From NCBI GenBank assembly GCA_034003955.1, contig JAVEXO010000002.1, positions 51,514 through 115,513 of the forward strand: a stretch of 64,000 nt of DNA. Reading direction: 5' to 3'. The position numbers and the translations under genes are program-made. The stretch comes from SZUA-370 sp034003955 (GTDB lineage Bacteria > Spirochaetota > Spirochaetia > Treponematales > UBA12059). The notes under the pieces were generated by a model. It was not told the origin of the DNA. It saw only the letters and a list, made by a program, of their open reading frames with translations, and searched no databases. Shown here one piece after another: positions 51,435-60,967 of the stretch; position 1 is the first letter of the stretch, and each line of letters begins with the position of its first letter.

Positions 51435-51806
51435 CTATTGAGTTCCGGTATTTTCGACAAACTGGATTTTTACTCCGTTTGGATCTTCAATGTACATGAA
51501 ACTAACAGTAGGATTAGGTTTGAATGGTCCACTTATACTTATTCCATCCATGGCCTTTAATTCAGCCATCTTTTCCTCGAGTGACTCCACCTCAAAACCC
51601 AATGATAGTTCCTTGCTATGCTGTGGATTTAAGTTCTTTTCATTATGGATCAACTCGATAACGGTATCGCCATCCTTGAGGAAAACAATGACCATGCCCG
51701 GCATAGTGCTAAGTCTCCTGTCCTCAATGAGACCTACGACGTCGGTGTAGAATCTCACGGATGACTCAATGTCTCGTACATGTATGGTGACCCAACAAAG
51801 TTTCAT
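51435..51806 (-). CDS. VOC-family (glyoxalase-like) protein
   Basis: A 123-residue vicinal-oxygen-chelate protein with two beta-alpha-beta-beta-beta modules: WVTIHVRDIESSVRFYTDVVGL, split here at Phe, and FMYIEDPNGVKIQFVE at the end. Metal-ligand candidates are H8 and the Glu residues of the C-terminal strand. AAAGGAG is 8 nt before the chosen ATG; an upstream Met lacks a site. Could be a lactoylglutathione-lyase-like or resistance protein. Confidence 0.88.
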   Translation of the reverse strand: MKLCWVTIHVRDIESSVRFYTDVVGLIEDRRLSTMPGMVIVFLKDGDTVIELIHNEKNLNPQHSKELSLGFEVESLEEKMAELKAMDGISISGPFKPNPTVSFMYIEDPNGVKIQFVENTGTQ

Positions 51807-51890
51807 ATTTGCCACTCCTTTATTTCTATGCATAGTTTACACGTATGATTGTCGAGGAGATAAGGCCTGCTGTCCAGACAATCTTTCCAT

Positions 51891-51919
51891 TTGCGTGAAT
51901 GGCCTCTATGGCATATGCT
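51891..51919 (+). promoter_or_regulatory. Promoter of the xanthine-dehydrogenase-type operon, probably leaderless
   Basis: TTGCGT (51891-51896), 17-bp spacer, TATGCT (51914-51919), then 6 nt to the ATG at 51926. No ribosome-binding site. Confidence 0.58.
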
Positions 51920-51925
51920 TGACAC

Positions 51926-54259
51926 ATGACGAATATAAGCCATCTAGGTAGTTCGCCAGAACGAAGTGATGCTCCGGCCAAGACAGGGGGAACACTCCGC
52001 TTTACCGACGATCACGTGCGTCCTGGTACGCTTCACACTGCAGTCCTGTACAGCCCTCACGCACATGCAGAAATCAAAAGCATAGACAGTAGCCAGTCCT
52101 TAGCCTTTCCTGGCGTACGCGGCGTGTTCACCGGAGACGATTGGCCCGCGGTACTCATAGGCCTGTACATGGGCGACAAGCCCCCCTTGGCTCGGGGAAG
52201 GGTTAGATACTATGGCGAGCCAGTCGTGGTGGTGCTTGCAGACGAAGAAGCCTCCGCGCTGGAAGCGCTGCGTCTCGTTCGTGTTGATTTCTTGCCTTTA
52301 CCCACCCTGGGTAGCCCACGGTCGGCCTTGACCGATGGAGCGCCAATACTTCATCCAGATTTGGGTTCGTACCGCCGTATTCAAGCCATACTACCAGAAC
52401 CAGGCAGTAATGTAGCAAACAGAACCCGCATACGAAAAGGAGACGCAGAGGCCGCACTTGCTCTTTCTGACGTTGTCGTTGAAGGCGAGTTTTGCTTTCC
52501 CCCTGGTGATCATGCCGCGATGGAACCGCGGGTGGTTATAGCCGAGTTTGGACTCGACGGGCGGCTTAAGGTTTCAAGCTCAACCCAGTCACCATTCGGT
52601 GTCAGAACCCTTCTGGCTCAGAGCCTGGGTCTTCCAGAGCGCAATATTGAGGTGCTGGCCGCAGCTGTAGGCGGCGGTTTCGGTGGCAAGGCCGGTATTC
52701 AGCTTGAACCTCTCGCGTGTCTCCTTGCCATGCGCTTTCCAGGAAGACCTGTTCGCTTGATAAATACCCGCGAAGCGGACATCGTATCCAGCCCAGGCAG
52801 GCCAGGGCTGGACTCCCGGGTGCGCATAGGAGCCAAGCGTGACGGCACCCTTCTAGCCATGGATATGGAACTTTGCTTTGACTCTGGAGCATATGCTGAC
52901 TATGCGGTCAATGTGTCACGTGCTGCGGCCGTCGCCTGTACGGGTCCGTACAATGTTCCCAATGTCAAGGCGGATACGCTCTGCGTATATACCAACCATC
53001 CGTTTGCGACTGCCTTCAGAGGCTTTGGACACATAGAACTTTCATACGCGACAGAACGTGCACTTGACCTGCTTGCAGAAAAGCTATCTATGGATCCGCT
53101 TGAATTACGTCTCAAAAATGCTGCCAGGCCAGGACACACAACACCTACCGGAGCCATGCTCGACCCTAACACAGGTGACTTGCCTGCGTGCATTGCCCAT
53201 GTACGGCGACGCCTGGATTGGGATGCAGGACAACGTGTAGTCATGCCTGACGGCATGATACGAGCAAAGGGCATATCATGTTTCTGGAAGGCTCCGGCAA
53301 TACCAACGTTCACCGATGCAGGAGCCATACTTACCTTTGCCGAGGATGCTAGCGCCACGTTGTCCACCGGGGTCATGGAACTTGGACAGGGAACTCTGGA
53401 CGGCCTGAGGATCATCGTTGCAGAGGCTTTGGGGCTGGAGCTTTCAATGGTCAGGGTGCTCTATGAAGTTGACACAGACCGCTCACCCCATGACTGGACG
53501 ACGGCAGCCAGCCGCTCGCTGTTCATGGCTGGACGAGCCGCCCTGGAGGCTGTATCGGATGCCATGGCTCAGATACGGTATACGGCTGCATCCGTGCTGC
53601 GTTGCCCGGAAGAAGACCTTGATGTGCATGGTGGGCGTGTATTCGTACGCGATGATCCGGAACAGGGCCTGCCACTGTCTTCAATCGTTATGGGTTACGT
53701 CTATCCAAACGGCAACGCCATTGGCGGCCCCGTCATAGGACGCGGTCGGTATATTGCAAGACATCTGTCTGAGATGGATCCTGATACGGGTGCAGGAAGA
53801 CCGGGCCTGGAATGGACCATGGGGGCAGAGGGTGTCGAGCTGGAATTAGACCCACGCGACGGTCACCTGCGTATCATCAAGGCTGCAAGCTCGATGGACG
53901 TAGGCAGAATCATCCATCCAGCATTGGCAAGATGCCAGGTCGTTGGTGCCATGGCCATGGGCATAGGATATGCAAGCCGGGAAGCCTTTGTATTTGATGC
54001 ACGCGAAGGCGTACAGAACGGAAGCCTCAGAGACTATAAACTACTGCGCTACGGAGAAGAGCCCGAGTATTTCGTCGATTTTGTGGAGACGCCCCAGGGA
54101 GATGGCCCCTTTGGCGCACGTGGACTCGGGGAACAGGGCATCATAGGCATGCCGGGAGCCGTTGCTCAGGCTGCTTCCCTTGCCACAGGAACCCAACTCA
54201 AGGAGCTACCACTGACACCCGAGTATCTATGGCGTGCCTTGAAGGAGGGACAGCGATGA
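51926..54259 (+). CDS. Xanthine-dehydrogenase-family molybdenum-binding subunit
   Basis: A 777-residue molybdopterin subunit of a purine/aldehyde hydroxylase. It carries the substrate-channel start TGGTLRFTDDHVRPGTLH, the cofactor motif VGGGFGGKAG (GGGFGG 249-254), TAFRGFGHIE and the catalytic Glu in GLGEQGIIGMPGA (E736). These place it in the xanthine-dehydrogenase branch, not CO dehydrogenase. It heads a three-gene operon with FAD and 2Fe-2S subunits. Initiation appears leaderless. The likely substrates are purines; no uric-acid or cofactor-maturation genes are adjacent. Confidence 0.93.
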   Translation: MTNISHLGSSPERSDAPAKTGGTLRFTDDHVRPGTLHTAVLYSPHAHAEIKSIDSSQSLAFPGVRGVFTGDDWPAVLIGLYMGDKPPLARGRVRYYGEPVVVVLADEEASALEALRLVRVDFLPLPTLGSPRSALTDGAPILHPDLGSYRRIQAILPEPGSNVANRTRIRKGDAEAALALSDVVVEGEFCFPPGDHAAMEPRVVIAEFGLDGRLKVSSSTQSPFGVRTLLAQSLGLPERNIEVLAAAVGGGFGGKAGIQLEPLACLLAMRFPGRPVRLINTREADIVSSPGRPGLDSRVRIGAKRDGTLLAMDMELCFDSGAYADYAVNVSRAAAVACTGPYNVPNVKADTLCVYTNHPFATAFRGFGHIELSYATERALDLLAEKLSMDPLELRLKNAARPGHTTPTGAMLDPNTGDLPACIAHVRRRLDWDAGQRVVMPDGMIRAKGISCFWKAPAIPTFTDAGAILTFAEDASATLSTGVMELGQGTLDGLRIIVAEALGLELSMVRVLYEVDTDRSPHDWTTAASRSLFMAGRAALEAVSDAMAQIRYTAASVLRCPEEDLDVHGGRVFVRDDPEQGLPLSSIVMGYVYPNGNAIGGPVIGRGRYIARHLSEMDPDTGAGRPGLEWTMGAEGVELELDPRDGHLRIIKAASSMDVGRIIHPALARCQVVGAMAMGIGYASREAFVFDAREGVQNGSLRDYKLLRYGEEPEYFVDFVETPQGDGPFGARGLGEQGIIGMPGAVAQAASLATGTQLKELPLTPEYLWRALKEGQR

Positions 54260-55074
54260 TTCCAAGCCGCATTAGATACCTGCGTCCTCTCAATGCCGAG
54301 GAAGCTGTCAGTGCCTGGAGAGTCAATCCTGGATCACGCTATCTCTCTGGCGGCACGGAGATTAGCACCACATCACGGCGCTCCGCCTCCTACCCTGTGA
54401 GTACCCTCATAGACATTAAACATATAGCTGAAGCAAGAACACTGCAAATAGATGGAGACATGCTGCTTCTTGGCTCCGCCCTGCCACTCTCTGCAATAGC
54501 CGACAGCGGACACTTTCCTCTTCTTACGGCTACAATCAAGGGCATAGCCGACAGAACCACTAGAAACCGCCTGAGCCTCGGAGGAAACATTGCGGGCATG
54601 CTCCCCTATCGAGAATCTGTTCTGCCCCTATTACTTGCCGATGCTCACTGCACCTCAATGCTACAGTCACCAGGCTTGGAAACTCCACAGCTCAGAGCAT
54701 GGCGATTGCGTGATCGATTCAACAAGCGCCTCCTTCTGGAACCGGGAGAACTAATCCTATCGTTTTCTGTTCCATTGTCATTCACCACACTGCCCTGGAG
54801 CCACGGGCGGAAGACAAGAACAGGACCGATTGACTACCCCCTGGTGACACTATGTCTCGTCAAGGATTCCAGCAACTTTTTGCTCGGCCTGAGCGGTGCC
54901 CATCCCTATCCCCTCCGTTCCGATGAAGCCGACGATCTATTGTCTAGGACTGAGCCTGTAGATGTCGCCATCCAGGCTCTAGAGCTTGCGAAGACAGATC
55001 ATAGAGCATCGGATTCGTATCGAACGGCTCTACTCAAGACCATGCTTGAAACTGCCATAAAGGAATTATCATGA
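54256..55074 (+). CDS. Xanthine-dehydrogenase-family FAD-binding subunit
   Basis: A 272-residue flavin subunit. It shows the FAD pocket residues in YLSGGTEISTTSRR and the RLSLGGNIAGMLPYRESVLPL segment, split here at Asn-Ile, plus the short C-terminal CO-dehydrogenase-flavoprotein domain. It passes electrons from the iron-sulfur clusters to an acceptor. It starts with ATG overlapping the previous stop as ATGA, with AAGGAGGG upstream, and overlaps the next gene by 4 nt. Confidence 0.92.
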   Translation: MIPSRIRYLRPLNAEEAVSAWRVNPGSRYLSGGTEISTTSRRSASYPVSTLIDIKHIAEARTLQIDGDMLLLGSALPLSAIADSGHFPLLTATIKGIADRTTRNRLSLGGNIAGMLPYRESVLPLLLADAHCTSMLQSPGLETPQLRAWRLRDRFNKRLLLEPGELILSFSVPLSFTTLPWSHGRKTRTGPIDYPLVTLCLVKDSSNFLLGLSGAHPYPLRSDEADDLLSRTEPVDVAIQALELAKTDHRASDSYRTALLKTMLETAIKELS

Positions 55075-55553
55075 AGGATTATACAGGCTCGGTTGAAATC
55101 ACCTTACGCGTTAATGATGAAAATCGCAGGGTACAGATTCATCCAGAAGACAGCCTTCTTAGGGTGCTTCGTGAACGCCTGGGACTCACTGGTACCAAGT
55201 GTGGCTGTGAGAATGGTGACTGCGGATGTTGTACCGTGCTCATAGATGGGCTGCCTGTTAAGTCATGCATGAGCCTCGCCGTAGAATGTGAAGATACAGC
55301 CATCACGACCATAGAAGGCCTCCATGAACATCCAGTACAGAAGGCATTTGCAGCCGAGAATGGATTTCAGTGTGGTTTCTGCACACCGGGCATGATACTA
55401 AACGCGGTGGCCTTGATAGAGGCTCATCCTGAGCCTGATGAAGAAACAGATAAAGAGTGGATGCAATCCAACCTATGCCGCTGCACAGGCTACGAAGGCA
55501 TACGAAAGGCGTTGTCGACAGCCAGAAAATCAAGGGACTTATTTCCTACATGA
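55071..55553 (+). CDS. Xanthine-dehydrogenase-family 2Fe-2S subunit
   Basis: A 160-residue iron-sulfur subunit with two [2Fe-2S] clusters. The ferredoxin-like domain binds one through CGCENGDCGCC (cysteines 44-54) and the Cys of VKSCMS. The C-terminal helical domain binds the second through CGFCTPG and NLCRCTGYEGI. It links the molybdenum centre to the FAD subunit. ATGA overlap with the FAD gene indicates coupled translation. Confidence 0.95.
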   Translation: MKDYTGSVEITLRVNDENRRVQIHPEDSLLRVLRERLGLTGTKCGCENGDCGCCTVLIDGLPVKSCMSLAVECEDTAITTIEGLHEHPVQKAFAAENGFQCGFCTPGMILNAVALIEAHPEPDEETDKEWMQSNLCRCTGYEGIRKALSTARKSRDLFPT

Positions 55554-55729
55554 AGTAGAGGTAGGTTTTATCCATGCACATAGTCGCTCGAGTCTATAGA
55601 AGCCGAATAAAAGCTACATTGTTTTTACCTGTACGTTTTATTGAATACATTGTCTCATCGACATGTTTCTGAAGAGTCTTGGGTTCAAGGCCATGATCCG
55701 GGTACAAACTAATACCTATTTAATTTGTT

Positions 55730-55735
55730 TATAAT
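55730..55735 (+). promoter_or_regulatory. Possible -10 box for mgtE
   Basis: TATAAT 32 nt before the mgtE ATG, which has GGGAG nearby. No convincing -35 or magnesium riboswitch was seen in the 215-bp gap. Confidence 0.4.
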
Positions 55736-55767
55736 ACTACGTTATATAAACTGCAGGGAGCTATACA

Positions 55768-57096
55768 ATGGACATATTAGACTTAATAGAGCAAAAACGA
55801 TACGTTGATATAAAGAATATTCTTTCTGAGATGAACGAGGTTGATATTGCTGAAATACTTAATCCTTTGGATCCTAGCGTAAATCTACTCATATTCAGGA
55901 TGTTACCAAAGGATATAGCGGTAGAGGTATTCGCTTATTTCTCAGCGGATCAGCAGGCTGATATTATAAGAACCGTTACCGACAAGGAACTTAAAAATAT
56001 ATTAGACGACTTATTCTTTGATGACATGATAGACCTCATAGAAGAGATGCCGGCAAATATAGTTAACAAAATTCTTACAAACTCTACACAAAGCCAAAGG
56101 AATCTGATCAACCAATTTTTAAAATACCCGGTAGACTCTGCCGGAAGCCTCATGACCATTGAGTATGTTGAACTAAGAAAAGATATGACGGTCAGAGAGG
56201 CCCTAAATCATATAAAAGAGATCGGGCTTACAAAAGAAACGGTATATACCTGCTATGTGAGTGACAAGAACAGAAAACTTCAAGGAATCGTTTCTCTTAA
56301 AAATCTCGTAATTTCTGATGAAGACAAGTTGATTAGTGAAATTATTCATGACGACGTCATCTTTGTTAACACGCATGATGATCAAGAAACGGTAGCTAAC
56401 ATCTTTAAAAAATACGGGTTTATTGCATTGCCCGTGGTAGACAAGGAACAAAGGCTTATTGGAATAATAACGGTTGATGACATAATGGAAGTGATGGAGA
56501 AGGAAGCAACAGAAGACTTTCAAAGAATGGCCGCATTGGCACCATCTGAAGTAGCCTATATGGACTCCGGTGTTTTCTCTTTGGCTAAGCAAAGGTTACC
56601 CTGGTTGTTGGTTTTGATGGTAGGTGCGGCACTTACCGGGGGAATCATCTCTAGATTTGAGAGTGTCTTACAATCTGTCGTATTGCTAACGGCTTTTATT
56701 CCAATGCTCATGGATACTGGAGGTAATTCAGGGAATCAGGCATCCACCTTGATAATACGAGGTTTAGCAACCGGGGATGTTACCCTGCATGATGTATGGA
56801 ACGTATTGTGGAAGGAATTTAGAATAAGTCTCATTGCCGGCATTGGTTTAGCAGCAATTAACTTTTTAAAAAATATGTTTTTGGATAGAGTGGGACTCCT
56901 GGTATCTATAACCGTTTCATTGACACTCGTCATTACCGTCATGCTCGCAAAGATGACTGGCGGCGTACTACCCCTCATTGCAAAAAAATTAAGGATGGAT
57001 CCGGCTATAATGGCTGGGCCTTTGATAACAACCATTGTTGATTCACTAGCCCTGCTTGTTTACTTTAGCATAGCAAGGCTTTTATTGCATATTTGA
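55768..57096 (+). CDS. mgtE: Magnesium transporter MgtE
   Basis: A 442-residue Mg2+ channel. The N-terminal superhelical domain (1-~130) is followed by two CBS domains (~135-255) that sense intracellular Mg2+, a plug helix, and five membrane spans. The pore region shows PMLMDTGGNSGNQASTLIIRGLA, split here at the conserved Asn, and the last span MAGPLITTIVDSLALLVYF. Length and order are standard. A hairpin follows the stop. Confidence 0.95.
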   Translation: MDILDLIEQKRYVDIKNILSEMNEVDIAEILNPLDPSVNLLIFRMLPKDIAVEVFAYFSADQQADIIRTVTDKELKNILDDLFFDDMIDLIEEMPANIVNKILTNSTQSQRNLINQFLKYPVDSAGSLMTIEYVELRKDMTVREALNHIKEIGLTKETVYTCYVSDKNRKLQGIVSLKNLVISDEDKLISEIIHDDVIFVNTHDDQETVANIFKKYGFIALPVVDKEQRLIGIITVDDIMEVMEKEATEDFQRMAALAPSEVAYMDSGVFSLAKQRLPWLLVLMVGAALTGGIISRFESVLQSVVLLTAFIPMLMDTGGNSGNQASTLIIRGLATGDVTLHDVWNVLWKEFRISLIAGIGLAAINFLKNMFLDRVGLLVSITVSLTLVITVMLAKMTGGVLPLIAKKLRMDPAIMAGPLITTIVDSLALLVYFSIARLLLHI

Positions 57097-57134
57097 TTAA
57101 ACAAGTACACTGCATCTAACATGCAGTATCAGAT

Positions 57135-57160
57135 GCCTATGTGGTTTTCCCCACATAGGC
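57135..57160. terminator. Hairpin between convergent mgtE and RRM genes
   Basis: GCCTATGTGG (57135-57144) and CCACATAGGC (57151-57160) form a perfect 10-bp stem with a 6-nt loop. Neither strand has a long T-run, so terminator strength is uncertain; it could act in both directions. Confidence 0.6.
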
Positions 57161-57190
57161 CTATTGTAGCCTATAGCTTAACGACTGAGC

Positions 57191-57460
57191 CTAGTAACGG
57201 TCGTTATTGCGGGGTTTTTCGATGGATTCGTTGACTTTTAGCTGGCGTCCGTCAAGCTCCATTCCATTAAGAGCGGCGATTGCGGCACGTGCCTCTCCTT
57301 CGGTGCCCATTTCTACGAACGCGAAGCCCTTCGAACGGCCGGAGTCGCGATCTACAATTGTTCGTGCCGACAGTACTTGTCCGTGAGCCGAAAAAAGTTC
57401 GACAAGCCTTGCGTCGCTTGTCTCGTAGCTAAGATTCCCTACGTAAATTTTCTTTCCCAT
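57191..57460 (-). CDS. RRM-domain RNA-binding protein
   Basis: An 89-residue single RRM. RNP2 is IYVGNL (5-10) and RNP1 is KGFAFVEM (44-51), both with the aromatic residues that stack on RNA. A short basic tail follows. Such glycine-poor small RRM proteins occur in spirochaetes, cyanobacteria and other bacteria and may act in cold shock or RNA stability. AAAGGA precedes the ATG chosen; a Met 6 codons upstream is possible. A TATAAT box (57557-57562, minus strand) may drive it. Confidence 0.93.
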   Translation of the reverse strand: MGKKIYVGNLSYETSDARLVELFSAHGQVLSARTIVDRDSGRSKGFAFVEMGTEGEARAAIAALNGMELDGRQLKVNESIEKPRNNDRY

Positions 57461-57556
57461 TGTGCCATCCTTTGTCAAAAAAACTCGATTAGATATGAAT
57501 AAGTTCGTCCTTTTTTACTCTTTCTAGGGTATTCAGGATGAATAATCAATCATGAC

Positions 57557-57562
57557 ATTATA
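57557..57562 (-). promoter_or_regulatory. Possible -10 box for the RRM gene
   Basis: TATAAT on the minus strand, about 97 nt before the RRM ATG. The -35 is weak. The long leader could hold a regulatory element, but none was recognised in 57461-57672. Confidence 0.38.
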
Positions 57563-57672
57563 TCATAAGTATCAAAATCTTGTCTTGCATCTTGTCAATT
57601 TCAATTTATGGTTTCGAAAATTTCCGTTCCAAGCTCTTTTTCAGAGCTTCGCAGACATTTTTGAAGGCAAGG

Positions 57673-59028
57673 CTATACCTCTGTATGCACCCACTTGCCG
57701 CTCTTGAAACGAAGCAATATAAGGAAGAATCGCACCACCTGGTCTGCCATGAGTGCCAGCCAAGCGCCAAACAGGCCGAGGCTCATCACATGTACGAGGA
57801 CCAATGAAAGGGTCGGTCGTATCAGGAGGATACCTATACCCAGAGAGATGGCCGGATACAAGGAATCCCCGGCCCCTCTGAGCGCGCCGGCAAATATTTG
57901 GAATGATGATTGGAATGGCTGGATAAGTGCGACGAATACCATGACACCCACACAGAGCGCGATTATGTCCGGGTCATCGGTGAACAGCATCGCGAGTTGG
58001 TGACGGAATATGAACATGACTATGCCCATAGCCGTAGAAACGATGGCTCCCATACGCTGACATGCGTGGGATGCGGTCTTGGCGGCGTCAGTATCCCCTC
58101 TCCCAAGAGCCTGGCCCGAAAGGCTCGTGGCTGCTATACCAAAGGCTTGCCCGTTTACGAACGACATGTTGAGAATTGACAGTACAATCTGATGTGCGGC
58201 GAAAACCTTGGTGCCCAGTGCCGTAATTGTAATGGTATAGATTAGAAGTCCAGCGCGGAGCGCGAGTTGCTCGGCGGCCGATGGTAGTCCAATCCGTATC
58301 ATGCGTCGGAGCATGTCTGTATCAGGTAGCAGTGACACCCTAGACAGCCTGAATCGGGCAAAACTTGGCTCGCCTTTCTTCGTTAGCCTGCCGGAGATTG
58401 CAACGATAGCCATCGCACAAGCAGCACAGTTACCAAGCACCGTGGCGATAGCAGCGCCCTCTACTCCAAGTGCTGGAAAACCAAACTTGCCGTATATAAG
58501 CAGATAGTTTAATACAACGTTGACAAGATTGGCTGTAACATTGTAACGCATCGATGTCCTTGCATCGCCTACACCACGTAGTAGCGCGGATATAGCGATA
58601 GGAAGAACCGTTGGTACAAAGCCAATCATTAAAATCGTAAAATAGTGTGTCGCCGCGACGACCGTATCGGCTTGTGCACCCATGAATATAACCATGGGCC
58701 TTGCAAAGAGAACGCCTGGAATAGTGAGCAGGACAGAGACAAGGATGGCGAGCATGATTGTCTGAGCCGAAACAAGCTCGGCAGCCTTCCTGTCTCCTTG
58801 ACCCTTGAAGCGGGCTATGAGGGCAGTAGAACCGACATTGAGGGCTATGAAGACCGCAAGCATTATAAACTTTGGCTGGCTCGTCAGGCCAACAGCAGAT
58901 ATGGCATAGGCGCCTAAGTGGCCTACCATGATTGTATCGACGAGCTGAGTAAGAGAAGTTAGAACCAGCTCCGCAACCGAAGGAGCAGCTATAGATAGAA
59001 CGCTTTTGTAGAGCGGAGGCAGACGCAT
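57673..59028 (-). CDS. MATE family efflux transporter (NorM/DinF-like)
   Basis: A 451-residue, 12-span exporter, distinct from the MepA-like one at 24 kb. Repeat 1 has APSVAELVLTSLTQLVDTIMVG, split around Ser-Leu, and repeat 2 has GLPSAAEQLALRAGLLIYT and FGIAATSLSGQALGRGD. AAGG lies close ahead of the ATG. It probably expels cationic compounds with Na+ or H+. Stands alone between the RRM gene and the signalling cassette. Confidence 0.93.
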   Translation of the reverse strand: MRLPPLYKSVLSIAAPSVAELVLTSLTQLVDTIMVGHLGAYAISAVGLTSQPKFIMLAVFIALNVGSTALIARFKGQGDRKAAELVSAQTIMLAILVSVLLTIPGVLFARPMVIFMGAQADTVVAATHYFTILMIGFVPTVLPIAISALLRGVGDARTSMRYNVTANLVNVVLNYLLIYGKFGFPALGVEGAAIATVLGNCAACAMAIVAISGRLTKKGEPSFARFRLSRVSLLPDTDMLRRMIRIGLPSAAEQLALRAGLLIYTITITALGTKVFAAHQIVLSILNMSFVNGQAFGIAATSLSGQALGRGDTDAAKTASHACQRMGAIVSTAMGIVMFIFRHQLAMLFTDDPDIIALCVGVMVFVALIQPFQSSFQIFAGALRGAGDSLYPAISLGIGILLIRPTLSLVLVHVMSLGLFGAWLALMADQVVRFFLILLRFKSGKWVHTEV

Positions 59029-59062
59029 ATGAGCCTTACTATACCGACTCCGATGAGTCTAC

Positions 59063-60967
59063 TCAATATATAACTGGCAGACGAATAACAAAGCTAGCAC
59101 CCTTCCCAGGCTCACTGATTACCTCCATCTGTCCATTATGGTTTTCTGTTATTATGAAGTACGAGATACTAAGGCCAAGTCCGGTACCTATGCTCACTGG
59201 TTTTGTTGTAAAAAATGGTTCGAATACACGTCTCCGGATTGATTCTTCAATGCCAGGGCCGTTGTCGCTCAGCGAGACACACACCATGTTTTGCTCAGTG
59301 TCTTTATAAATGCGAATATCGAAACGGGCATTTGAAGTTTTAGCCTGATGCAGTTCTTCGGCACCATTTCTTAATATATTTAGAATGACCTGCTGAATCT
59401 GCCCCGAATCGCAAGGAACAAGAGGGAGATCAGGTTCATAATGGCGTTCTATACGAACACTCCTAAAGTCATACTCTTTTTTCATATCATAATCGGTGGC
59501 TGCCAATTCTAAAGCGCCATCGACAAGCTCAGACATATCATGACTTGAAACCTGGCTATTACTCTTTTTGGCAAAACTGAGCATGTTATTGACTATCTTT
59601 CCTATACGTCCACCAGAGTCCTTGAGAGTAGTAAGCATCCTAAATATTCCTCGAGCCTCCATGTAGGCCCGAAGATTTTCAAGTTTTATGCCATTGGAAA
59701 GAGCAGCTTCCCGATTGGCAGGCAAGTCTTCTGACAGACGCGTCTCAATGACACTGGCCGTCTGGAGCATGCCCGACAGGGGATTGTTAATCTCGTGAGC
59801 CATGCCGGCAGCCAAGCCTCCAACCGACAGCATTTTTTCTGATTGTATCATAAGGCTCTGCATACGGTTATGTTCTGTCACATCCCTAAAAACCAGGACT
59901 ACTCCCTCTATAAATCCGTCAGCCATTAGAATAGGGGCTGCAGAGTCAGCAATCTGATACTCAGGCCCCAAACGAGACAGAAGGAGGGTATGGTTGGCTA
60001 GGTTCATTGTTTCTCCGGTTTTAAGCACACGTGCAACCGGGTTCTCTTGCCGTAATCGGGAGCCTTCCTGTAGTATGACGAACACCTCTTCGAGCAAATG
60101 TCCCTGAGCATCATATGCATTCCAGCCAGTAAGCCGTTCGGCAACAGGATTCATGAGAGTAACTAAACCCTGACCATCTACCGCAATGACGGCGTCACCA
60201 ATGGAAAGTAGAATGGTCTTGAGACGCTCCTTTTCCTGTGCCAAGGCAAGCAGATTATCCCTAACAGAAATTTGCATTATCCTGAATGAATGTGCGAGGC
60301 TGGAAAGCTCATCATCGCCCGATTCATCTATCTCCTTTGAATAATCACCCTCGGCAATTCTGCACGTTGCAAGTTCGAGCGCTACAATACGCGATAGTAC
60401 AAAGGTGCGCACCCACAGTACCATAAAAAGTATAAAAGGAATGAATACAACCAGACTTAGGCCAAGAACTCCTATAAACAGCCATGTATCCTTTGAAATC
60501 TTATCGTTTGACTGTACCGAAAGATCAATCATATACGAAGACATTTCGTGGGCAATGAGGAAAGCCTGAGACGCGGTTTCCCTATACAAGGATTGATTCA
60601 AGAGCCCATTTTCACTCTGTTCTATAAGCAGCCCGACTATGAATATAAAATCATCTCTTTTAGCCAGCACAGGAGTAATCATCCTGAACCTCTCTTGCCA
60701 GGCTGCAAGAAGAGTAAAAGTCTGGTCAGTCTTGAAATCTTCATACTTGCTTGCCAGTTGACGGAACGTTCTAGGCCCTGGGGTAATCAAGTATTCCTCG
60801 AGCATGATCTTTGTGGTCTCTATTGACCATTTTGTCTTATTTAACACTGCCTGAAAGGCATTGTTCTGGGTATAGCGTGAAACATTATAAATGCCGACAA
60901 AAATGGTACACATGACTAGAAGAACCATACCTAGAATGATGACGTTCAACTTTTTTCTAAGGAACAT
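59063..60967 (-). CDS. HAMP-PAS sensor histidine kinase
   Basis: A 634-residue membrane kinase. Span 1 lies at ~10-28, an extracytoplasmic helical region of ~130 residues follows, then span 2 (~168-190), HAMP, and a PAS domain (~255-350, MNPVAERLTGWNA). The H-box GGLAAGMAHEINNP holds H391, and the ATPase part has NILRNGAEEL, LSDNGPGI and GTGLGLSIS. The short external domain and the overlapping upstream gene for a binding lipoprotein suggest that the lipoprotein supplies ligand specificity. It overlaps that gene by 11 nt. Confidence 0.93.
   Translation of the reverse strand: MFLRKKLNVIILGMVLLVMCTIFVGIYNVSRYTQNNAFQAVLNKTKWSIETTKIMLEEYLITPGPRTFRQLASKYEDFKTDQTFTLLAAWQERFRMITPVLAKRDDFIFIVGLLIEQSENGLLNQSLYRETASQAFLIAHEMSSYMIDLSVQSNDKISKDTWLFIGVLGLSLVVFIPFILFMVLWVRTFVLSRIVALELATCRIAEGDYSKEIDESGDDELSSLAHSFRIMQISVRDNLLALAQEKERLKTILLSIGDAVIAVDGQGLVTLMNPVAERLTGWNAYDAQGHLLEEVFVILQEGSRLRQENPVARVLKTGETMNLANHTLLLSRLGPEYQIADSAAPILMADGFIEGVVLVFRDVTEHNRMQSLMIQSEKMLSVGGLAAGMAHEINNPLSGMLQTASVIETRLSEDLPANREAALSNGIKLENLRAYMEARGIFRMLTTLKDSGGRIGKIVNNMLSFAKKSNSQVSSHDMSELVDGALELAATDYDMKKEYDFRSVRIERHYEPDLPLVPCDSGQIQQVILNILRNGAEELHQAKTSNARFDIRIYKDTEQNMVCVSLSDNGPGIEESIRRRVFEPFFTTKPVSIGTGLGLSISYFIITENHNGQMEVISEPGKGASFVIRLPVIY

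Noticed and set aside
52900..53415. 171-residue minus-strand ORF
   Set aside because: Antisense to the molybdenum subunit gene; Ser/Ala/Pro-rich shadow.
55554..55767. Magnesium riboswitch upstream of mgtE
   Set aside because: The 215-bp gap lacks a recognisable M-box core or terminator hairpin; only a possible -10 box is visible.
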